The notes under the pieces were generated by a model. That model worked only from the letters and a program-made list of their open reading frames with translations, was not told the origin of the DNA and ran no database searches. Positions 1 through 9,800 of a stretch of DNA of 64,000 nt are shown here, piece by piece. How positions within the stretch are numbered: the first letter of the stretch is position 1; each line of letters begins with the position of its first letter. This stretch comes from Angiostrongylus vasorum. Lineage: Eukaryota; Nematoda; Chromadorea; Rhabditida; Metastrongylidae. The stretch covers positions 372,001 to 436,000 of the forward strand of contig JADANN010000352.1 of NCBI GenBank assembly GCA_018806985.1, given 5' to 3'. A program made the translations under genes and the position numbers.

Positions 1-900
1 TTCTGAACAGCGACACACAGAATGTTGACGAAAAGGTACTGCTCTCTGGGATTGTCTGGTCACGTGTTACCCACTGCACCACTGAGGCTCCCGTTCTCCC
101 TTTCTCTTATTGGTTGTACAGAGCAACCTTTTTATGCTACTTATACCCTATTGCACAGTGTACGTACATCAGTAGAAATTACTAGAGATAATAATGATAT
201 TATTAGTAAAAATAGCGAAGGCATTTGTAAAATTCGTTATATAACCATGTCTATCACCTGTGACCTCAAAGGTTCATCACCTCATTGTGACTGGGGGGTG
301 ATTAGTGTGTGTCGAATAGCGATTTAGTGCTGGAGATTGAATGTAAGGGCAGCGAAACTGAGATGTTTCATATTTCCAGTAAGAAAGCTTAGCGGTAAGA
401 GCCTCATGCCAAGACAGAGTCTGAAGACATCCAGTGGTTAACTTGTTACCAAAAACTGTTAGGAAAGCGTATAACTACAGAAGTGTTAGGCTTTTCGTTT
501 CTGCTCTCCTGAATTAAGCAGATGCCATTAAAGTACCCAGTCTTCACTGTAGCAAGCCGGACCTTTCCAGTAAGCGGGTAGTGATGAAGCCAGGAATACG
601 ATTGGCGTAGCACCTTTCGTTGAAAGCCGTTATATTTTCAATGCTTCCACCTAAAGAGTATGCAAGCGTAGTTAGTTGGGGTTCTTGTGCCATGAGTGGG
701 TCGGTATGCTCAAGAGTGGGCTATCGAATTCTGATGATGTTCGAAGCGAACTCAAGTGGTTTCCCGCTTACCTCTAGTTTATTGATTATATGTTGTTAGG
801 TGAATTGAACTGAAGTACTACACTGGATGTATGCATCACCGTATCCACGAGCAAACGGTAAAGATGAATAAATCCGGACTTTCATAAATAGTACTTACTC
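1..900. other. No gene or repeat recognised
   Basis: I see no convincing exon, RNA gene or family repeat here. Any upstream exons of the rhamnose-synthesis gene, including the one carrying its first GxxGxxG nucleotide-binding motif, could lie here or beyond the window edge, but I could not identify them. Confidence 0.4.
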
Positions 901-904
901 ACTT

Positions 905-1290
905 GGATACTTGAACGGCCTGTCCTCAATGGCTGCGCGGGTCCCAGCATAATGTCCACTTTTTCGGAGTTTTGCGGGTTTAGCCATTGTGGTTCCCTGG
1001 AGACTGAGGTCAGACAGACCAAAGTCTTCCCCAGGTCGTCACCACCACGGACAGTCGCCGCACTTGTGGATCAAAGGGAGAATTGCCATCATACGACTAG
1101 TTTGATACCAGGACGTTGGTGGATCCTGGTGTTGGTTTACTCTTTGCTAGGGCTTCCTGATGGAAACGCCGAACTCCTTCTGAGCTTAGGAGACTCTGCG
1201 GTAGCTGAATGGCCGGCTGTACATCGCATCCCAACACTCAGTAGCACCTTCCAACCACGATGAGGCGGTAATCTTTTGGGAGGTTTCATG
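905..1290 (+). repeat. Repeat D copy 1 (about 385 bp interspersed element)
   Basis: This copy aligns along its length with 15465-15840 (same orientation) and with 22245-22625, 33484-33722 and 42335-42722 (opposite orientation). Shared landmarks are a gtcccagcataat block at one end, a gataccaggac block in the middle and a ccacgatgaggcggtaa block at the other end. Open frames on both strands recur between copies only because the DNA is repeated. No transposase or promoter was seen, so it is probably a non-autonomous element of unknown class. Confidence 0.75.
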
Positions 1291-2292
1291 AGTGATAGCG
1301 ACTTGAATTCCTTAGTTAAATTACAAATAAGCAATTTTCTATGGAACACCAAAAATTGTTAAAATGGTGTTATAAGTATATGCATCTTAAATTGCATCTC
1401 AATTTATTGAAAACTATTATTATTAAACTCTGCTTGATAGTGCCATCAAGCTGCACTGGACATTTCTAGAAAAATCGATACTAAATCGTTATGTTTTAAG
1501 GGTCCCTAAATAACTTTTCTCTCACTTTTTTTTCTTTCACGAGTAACTTAAGCTACCACGCAGTTACACGACATTTTGAATGCGGAATTTTCGATATCCT
1601 GAAAACACAACGAGGAAGCCACAAATCAAGTCAAGATGAGATTCCGATTAGCTGTTTCCTTTGTAAGAGAAGTAAATACCGGGCTTTCCTATACTCCACA
1701 ATTTTTGAAATGCTTGAGTTTTTTTGTCTCCACGAGCTGCTGTCATGTATAGCATAAAAAATTCTGTTCTACTCCGTTTTTTTAGGCATTCATGCTTTTG
1801 AGACTCAACAGGATGGGTATGCAGTAGGTAACTTTTCACGACTGTACAACTATGAAATGAGCAATTTAGAAGGTCTGTCTGCCAAAATAATATTTTTACC
1901 AATTTTAGGTGCGCAATTCGCCACGTTATAAACTGGTTCTAGCCGACATCAAAAACAGGAGAGCAATGGCTACAATCCTAGATGATAATCAAGTTTGTTT
2001 TCAATTCTACCGTAATCCCAGATGACTTTCGCCTTTAGAATTTTTCTACGCTTTTTTTCTATTGTTTGTACGGATCTAGATCGGGCAAAGCAGTTTACAC
2101 TGATTACTCGACAAGTACTAATAGATTAAACATGGACCAAAGCGATCATCTATCTGCACTAGCGATGCAGATGGATTTACGCTCAGGCAATATACTCGCT
2201 ATCTCTTCTGTCCTTGAATGACTTCCTTCCGCACACTGCCAATCATAATTATACACGCTTCCTAGCACGCCGCTTACCTACAAATATAAATA
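1291..2292. other. No gene recognised
   Basis: AT-rich DNA with only short, compositionally poor open frames, the longest about 84 codons on the minus strand at 1648-1902. Nothing with splice support was seen. Confidence 0.4.
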
Positions 2293-2560
2293 AAGGATAA
2301 AGCTCTTGGCGTTGATCAATCCCTGAGGAATGCGCCATGCATTCGCCTTCATCATGCATTGTTAAAGGTGAATGAATGCACATCTGGTCTATACAATGAC
2401 TCGCGGTGGGCTACCGTTGTAGCGAGTCAGTGCTGCTGTCCTCCCGGACAAGTCTGGTAACAATTTTCCGACCCCGGAGGGATGAAGGGGGTTGGGGTAC
2501 GGGTAGAGCCCATGTGTATTACAGGGCGCCCGTAACCACTGCGCTATACACGCACCTACA
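2293..2560 (-). repeat. SINE-A copy 1
   Basis: Member of the tRNA-derived family defined by an A-box-like tagcgcagtgg near its 5' end, a B-box-like ggatcgatcc about 45 nt later, an internal gtctgggaggatagc block, a catcggtaggccacc block and a tail ending gagctttatcctt. On this minus-strand copy the promoter end is at the high coordinate. Confidence 0.8.
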
Positions 2561-3224
2561 AATATACGGGTGGAAAACGCATATGGGCTGGTTCGGGCTT
2601 GTCATAAACTATCCAAACCAGTAACTACTCTTGGAGTTTGCGACTAGCAACTCCTGCGCCCAAATGGCTTCTACAACAGGTCATGGCAAATCTTTTATGG
2701 CCAACCTCTCTCGAAAAGGAGTACAATCAAAGGACCTGAAACGAAAAAATGTGATATTCTTCGCGAATCATAAACAATTGAAGCTGCCTTACAGCTGGCG
2801 TGAGCTACAGAATCCAGTGGAGATTTTATTCCTGTCCGTTGAAATATGAACGGCACTGATTAGAAATGCCCTACGATACACACGTGGTTACGTCTGCTCT
2901 ATTCCAACCGCTACCCTTTCAAGTCATTCGTCGGCTCGAGGTGGACAAACTAGTACTTTATTGGGAAGGTAGAAATATTGGCTAGAAACATCGCTAGCAC
3001 ACCGTAAGCCATTGTATATCTCAAATATGCCTTCATTTAACTTTACAATTCCTACTGAAGTCGAATGCATGCAACATTTCTGAGCGAGTGATCAGTGTCG
3101 GCCGCTCACTTTGAGTCACTTGCGCATTAACTGATTTACTGGACATGCAGGCAATGCTAGTCCTTCTTTAGCCTCAAAGTGTTATTTCACCATTGTTAAC
3201 CTTTTTATTTACTGCCTACTCTTT
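2561..3224. other. No gene recognised
   Basis: No coding or repeat signal except near 3055-3110, where a gtcgaatgcatg stretch followed by a gatcagtgtcggc stretch resembles a decayed SINE-A tail. Confidence 0.35.
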
Positions 3225-3720
3225 TTACTAGCAGGGTATGTTGTGAAATGCAACTTAAACGAAGCTGAGATATTTGCAAAACTCTGGACCGCAGGTGCCT
3301 ATGGTGGGGAACGAACGCGCTATTGTCCTTTCCGGGGGGAGTAACGCGTTCAGCACCGCACCATGCGGGTCCTTCGTTTCGCCTGTCTCTCAGCTAGTTC
3401 TATCGATCTTTTGCCATCAGCAGTCACCCGTCAACAGGATTGTTCTGGGGGAGCCCAAATTGGCATTGAACCCAGTTAAGCTGAAGCTGCAGTTATAATC
3501 ACAATTTTAACTTCTTATTTACTGCCTACTCTTTTTAGCAGCAGTGTATATGTTGCAGAGACAGGCGAAACGAAGGACCCGCATGGTGTGGTGGTGAGCG
3601 CGTTACTCCCCGGAAAGGACAATAGCGCGTTCGTTCCCCACCATAGGCACCTGCGGTCCAGAGTTTTGCAAATATCTCAGTTTCGCTGATGTTACTTCAC
3701 CGTTTGGAAACCTTTTAAAG
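3225..3720. repeat. Family B foldback pair 1
   Basis: Two arms in opposite orientation (about 3255-3400 and 3555-3690) share a gatatttgcaaaactc end, a gaacgaacgcgctattgtcc block and a block reading ctcgtttcgcctgtctc or similar. Read on the minus strand, one arm has a tRNA-like A box (tggtgtggtggt) and B box (gcgttcgttcc), so the family is probably tRNA-derived. A central segment with cagtcacccgtcaacaggat separates the arms. The same layout recurs at 5.4, 41.5 and 53.9 kb. Confidence 0.7.
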
Positions 3721-3820
3721 GTGTTTTTTAATTGAGTTTATGGATTTCAAACTATTTAGAAAATAGCTTTTGCATATAAGCAACCGCGTGGTCTACGTAA
3801 GTGCGGCCGATCTGTTACAG

Positions 3821-6800
3821 ATTGACACAGTAATTCACTTTGCTGCCGACTGTACGTCTACTCGATGCTATAACGAAACTATTGAAGCAATTGAAAACAA
3901 TGTCATTGCTTTCATTGAATTTCTTGAAGTCGTTCGCGATTACGGAATGGTTCAACGATTTGTTCATATTAGCACAGATGAGGTATAAGTCTTTGTCTTT
4001 TAAAACTGGTGTGACATCCGTGAAGGTTATGTTGTTTCCACAGAACAAACTTTTTGCGCTGAACAGAGTTGTGTTAAAAATGTTTTGGTTTCCACTTAAG
4101 ATAACCAGTTCCTTTTTTTGTTCTTCTATCCTTGACTGTCACAGGTGTACGGCGACTCAGACCTAGGTGAGGATGAAGTTGGAAAATTGGAAGAAAGCCG
4201 ACTGCTACCCGGAAATCCTTATGCAGCTACAAAGGTACAACGCATTTTTACTGGAGGGATAGCTGGCTAGCCGAGTGACTTTTGTAATGTTCTAAATAGT
4301 GGCTCTCTACAATTTCGGGTCGCATTTCTCAAGAAAAACATACAATCGAACAAACAGTGATTTACACAGGAAATTTTTTTTCTTTTTTCTTCTTTTAGAG
4401 CTTCTACATTTCTAATGGGTTCAATCATTAGAGAACACTGTTCAGATTGCTGGTGAAGCATACGTAAGAGCATTCATGGCACAATGCAATATGCCATGTA
4501 TTATTGCTCGATTGAATAACATCTATGGACCGAATCAGTGGGATGTAAAGGTACGTAAAAAAATTTTCTTCTGAATAACTCGACATGTCGTGATGTAGGC
4601 GATTAACGCGATTAACGCCTTTCGTGACGGCTCGCATTGAATTCAAGGCGTATATGAAAAGATGGGGTGAAATGAAAAATGAGCATTGCTTTCAATGAAT
4701 TCTCTTCTGTTATATCTACTTTGCGATGTATGTATCCATTTGACAGCTGCATCCCTATTGATCTCATGCTGAGCACGCTTGGATAAATGCTATTTTGAAA
4801 ACGTTGTAATTTTTAAAGAAAGTGTTTTTCGAACGAGTTTGTTCGCCTCGTAGAAATTGCTGATGGTTAGGATAATACTAAGATATTTCCGATGGTAGCA
4901 TAAGTGAGGAAGGCGCTGAGATATTTCAGCTGCAAAAATACAAATATCTGAGTCCTGATGCTATTCCTTGCCTTCGTTCCAACGGAAGAACTCAGAGACT
5001 GTCGCTAATCAGGAGGTGAACCAACGTCTCCGTGTTGGAAAGGCATGCGTTGTGAGCACTGACTTCAATGCACAGCGTACGAGGGCTAAAAATAGAGCGG
5101 TAGCGTCCCATGGTAGACGCTGAAAGCCAGTAGCCGCAAAGACTCAACCGAAAACTTAGCAGTTACCTGATTTAGCACACTGACGACATCAAAGCTAAAT
5201 GTTCGACCAGTGTTGATTTTGAAATAACCATTGTTGTCTTTTTTTCTTCATTATTTAATGTTCAAAGACTCACCTTAATACACCTACACCAGCTTATTTT
5301 ATGTATCACATCACATTTTTGGGTTTTTGCATTAGGTCAGACTTAAAACAAGATGAAACATATGAAAACATACTTAACTGTGAAATACAACTAAGATGAT
5401 GCTGAGATATTTGCGAAACTCCGCAGGTGTCTGCGGTGGGGAACGAACGCGCTATTGTCCTTTCCGGGGAGTAACGCGTTCACCACCATACCATGCGGGT
5501 CCCTCGTTTCGCCCGTCTCAGCTAGTTCTATCGATCGGTGCCATGGTCTAGAGAATTAGCTGAGAGACAGGCGAAAGGAAGGACCCGCATGGTGTGGTGG
5601 TGAACGCGTTGCTCCCCGCAAAGGACAATAGCGCGTTCGTTCCCCACCGCAGGCACCTGCGGTCCGGAGTTTTGCAAATATCTCAGCGTCATCTAGTTGT
5701 ATTTCACATGATACCCTGCCGTTAAAAAATTGTAGTAGGCAGTAAATAAAAAGGTTAAGATATTTAAATGTGTTGAAAAACAACAGCAAGCGCTGTATAA
5801 AGTGTGTTTGTGCTTAGGTTGTTCCGAGATTCATCGAAATTGCTAAGGTACGAGGCCAATACACCATACAAGGATCTGGAAAACAGATGAGGTCTACACT
5901 TACTATACACGTTCAATAGTACTGTCATTAGAGCTTAATTAATAAGGTTGACATGCATATGCTAAGTATTTCTCTAAGAACGCCACATACGTTTCCTGAT
6001 GTTGGTCTTCAAAATCACGAGGATAAGAAGACTAGATTGAACACTCCCTCATATGGAAGTCAATTAATGACAATTTAGATCTTGGCTATACGTCGACGAC
6101 GCCAGTGCCGCAATTCAGAAGGTATGTGAACGAGGAAAAGTCGGCGAAATCTATAATCTCGGCACATATTTTGAGAAAAATGGTTGGTAGATAGATGTTT
6201 GTTTTTGTGTAACTTGTTGGTTCTGTTTCTTATCGAGCGTATTGGTCTCAGTGATAGAACTTAGATTAACTTGTTTCCAAGAATCAAAACACTCTATAGG
6301 AAAGAGCTTAGCTCTAAACGCCAACTTTTGAAAACTTTTAGATTAGAATGAAATTGGTTTTCTGTTTTCTTGTTGAGCAAACGCGAGGTGCTATTTTTAT
6401 TCTTTATTCACGAACAAGCTGACGTTTCGACGGATTTCGCCTTCCGCAGAGCCTGGAGATGTCAAGTTGACAGCGATCTGTTCTTCCAAACACCTCCGTA
6501 ACCAAACAAAGAAAGCGCTAAACCAAAATTTCAATCACACTGAACACAGAATAGCTTCTTTCCACACTCATCATTTTCTATATACTATATTATCCACAAT
6601 AAGCGCAATATTAGAGAACAACTCACAAGCTAGTCGTTTTTGCTGAATATTTCTTATTCTCAATAGCTCGAATTCACGTTTTCTTCGTGACTGTTCAGCG
6701 TTACTTGACGGTTCCATCAGTTTTGACTCTTTGACACTGACGTTTCGGCGGATTTCGCCTTCCTCAAAGCTTGGAAAGGTCAAGTTGACAGCAATCTATC

Positions 6801-9800
6801 CCACCAAACACCTCCATAACCAAAAAGAGAAAACGCGCTTTCTATAAGCCTTCCACTGAGTATGTCGCGTGGAGACCAACAGCACAGGTTTCACATGGAA
6901 GCGTAATGTGACCCTCTTATCAGAATAATAGGCTTATATACTGCCCAATATCACGCGTGATAATGAGGCATTCCTCCCTGCGGTTCATTTTCGGATTTCT
7001 GGAATTGATCCAGAACGCCTCGAGAGTTTTGCGCGCTTGTGTTCGCGATTCCCGTGCGAGGATCGTGACCTGTACTTCAAAGTCCTCCGCGTTATGTCTC
7101 TGGGTCCTATGCGTGCCTAGTGGGGTATTTGGTTTACGTTTACCGACTAGGTGTTCTTTTATGCGGACACAGAGTGGTCTGCCCGTTTCGCCAACGTATT
7201 CGTTTCCGCATGCCTTACAGGAGATCAGATAAACTGTACCTGAGCTCATGCAATCACCTTCTCTACCATTAGGGCAAATTATGCAGTTTTGCGTTGCACA
7301 GTGATATAATTGAGTCAGTACAATAGTGGCGTTCCGGCGGTTTCGCCTTCTTCAGGGCTTGGGAGAGTCAAATTGACACGCCGTCCACTCATGGAACACT
7401 TTCATAAATTTAGCAGATGTAACTTAATATGTAGATGGTTATTCGTATAGTGAACAGCTCTTTTTAAAAGCTCACCGTCCTTTCCCTATAAGCACTCCAG
7501 TTGAAGAACAAAACGACGGCTTTTTAAGAGAAGCTGTTCACTATGAGAATAAACATTTTTTGTACTAAGTTTCATCTGCTAAGGTTTTGAAGGGGTTTGG
7601 CTGAGTAGATTGCTTATCAACCTGACCTTTCTAGGCTCTGAAGAAGGCGGAACCTCGAAACGTCAGGCAGTATTGTACTAAATAAATGTTGTTGTTAACA
7701 AACTCGTATACGCTCATCAAGAAAACACTGAATTATTTGACAAATGTAAATGTTAATAGAAATTCGGTTATGGATAAGATCAGTCCAGTGCGTAAAAGCA
7801 TTTTAACAACGAAAACCTATTGTTTACTTCAACAATGTTCATCTAAGCGTAGAGAAACCAATGCTTAAAAAGCGTTACAACAAAATGAACCACTGATGAT
7901 AATCGTTATCTACCAGATTTTTTAACCCCAACCATCCTGTTCGAGTTTTTGTGAAGTTCTCTTCCTCATCTTCTTCAAGGAGAGTTAGTTTTGAAAGAGA
8001 AATATTGTTTAGTTGTGGATCTGGCATATGCTGTACAAGCCGAAGTTGATAGACAACTTGGTCGTGAAACGACTTTACCACGTTTTGTTGCGATTCCCGA
8101 CCGCCCGTACAATGACATGCGATATCTCATTGATATCACGAAAGCCGAAAGAGATCTTAACTGGATTCCTCAGATCAGTTTCGAAAAAAGGTATGCGTAT
8201 TCAACATTAATATATGGTAAAAATGAAGGGTACATTCAGTGATCCACTAAATCATACATTTTTTTTTAAAATTTGGAGACTCCTTTAAGAGGGATACATT
8301 ACACTGTGATATTGCTGGAAGTTAATTCTCCTTGCAGAAGAAGTTAAGCATAGAGTAGTTGCTACTAGCTGGGCGCGTGTGGCGTAGTGATCGGAGGCGC
8401 CCTGCAACACACACGTGGAATCGATCCTCGCTCCCATAGCCCACCAAACCCTCCCTCCGAAGTCGGCGAATTAGTACCAGATTTGTCTGGGAGGATAGCA
8501 ACACTGACTCGATACATCGGTAGGCCACCACGAGTCATTGTAAAGGTCACATATGCACTGAATCATCTCCAACGATGCTTAATGAAATCGAATCGATGGC
8601 GTATCCCTCAAGGATTAATCAACGCCGACGGCTTTATCCTTTATTCAAGAGTACCATTTTTTAACTTCCTATTTATAATACAGGTTTTGATGCTCAGGCT
8701 TGAGAAGACGGTGGCGTCTGCACTAGAAATGAAGAGTAGCATCAAAATGCACGTTGCTCTGTATGGAGGAAAAGGATTCGTTGGACAAGCACTTCAAGAG
8801 GTCAGATTTGAAATTTGAATAAGGTGCAAGTTGAATGAAATACATGGTAGTGAAGGAAAATAAAGTAACATAAACAGTGAATGTGCTCTATCTTACATGG
8901 GGCATTTTGGGGCATTTTCATATTGACTATGCATTTACTACAGCTACTTATGCAGTGGAACTCGTTTAACGCAGTGGTTTGTGGTGTTCGACAACACTCA
9001 TATAGTCTCGGATGAATGCCGCGCCGCTGTGCTAAGCTTTCCATTCCTCCTACGCCTACCAACTGGTCCTGGAATTGTCTGGGAGAATGGGAACATTGAC
9101 TCAATACATCGATGTTTTCCCGTAAGACATTACGTTATCCTAATCTGCCATTGAACGACCACTACTATACTGAGAATGGAGTCGAATGCATGAAACGTTC
9201 TTAGCGGATAGATCAACACCGAAAGACCATTATCTAACTAATGCAGTATATTTATTCTCGTGATTTTTAACCTTTCGTTTCAGGTTTTAAAGTCAAAAAA
9301 GGTTCCATACGTTCTCGCTAAGTCTAAAGTCGGAGTAAACACAGATGCCGAGGTGAGGCACATAATTATTCGCTTTGTGGGATTTCACCAAAGTAGAAAA
9401 TGTCGAGTAAGAACAAATATAATAATTTTGCCAATACTGATACCAGTAGTAATAGCAATAAGAATACTATTAGCGGCAAAATAAGACTTCCCTTCATACA
9501 CAAATAAATGACTTGCGAGTCTTCAGGGATCTTTGGACATCTTTGAAGAGTGTGTAAAAGGTGCCACGTTAAATGACGACAACTTTGCGCCATTAAAGCA
9601 GTGCTATCTTCAGAGTCTTTTGTAAAATGGAATTATTAAGAAGAGTACAACTTTTGACAAGTTATTCTTTCCAATGTCTGAATTTCCAGCGCATTTTTCT
9701 TGATGTTCGTTTTCTTCTTCCCTCAATTAAATGACGTCAACTTTCTTACCAACTTGTAATAAAGAAATTACATACTGTCTTTGTAGTTGATGCAAATATT

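Larger units (their letters stand above)
6361..7312 (-). mobile_element. Penelope-like element, 3' part with tandem terminal repeats
   Basis: The minus-strand frame at 6920-7249 encodes the C-terminal GIY-YIG nuclease region of a PLE: VYLISCKACGNEYVGETGRP followed by the conserved RIKEH, then ETLEAF-type sequence ending in NPKMNRREE. Downstream on the same strand are two terminal-repeat segments, each containing tttattcacgaacaagctgac-type sequence or its core and a hammerhead-like motif (6416-6456 and 6734-6775), 318 nt apart. The RT part is absent. It sits in an intron of the rhamnose gene, in the antisense orientation. Confidence 0.75.

Noticed and set aside
952..1263. Open frame recurring in similar form at 22381-22596 and 42478-42735
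   Set aside because: Recurrence comes from repeat D itself; frames differ in length and strand and carry no domain.
3770..3820. Upstream extension of the first rhamnose-gene exon to 3770
   Set aside because: The acceptor tctgttacag at 3811-3820 gives a start at the conserved IDTVIHFAA; the extension adds non-conserved residues.
8387..8818. 143-codon open frame
   Set aside because: Runs through a SINE and intron; only 8698-8800 is a genuine exon of the rhamnose gene.
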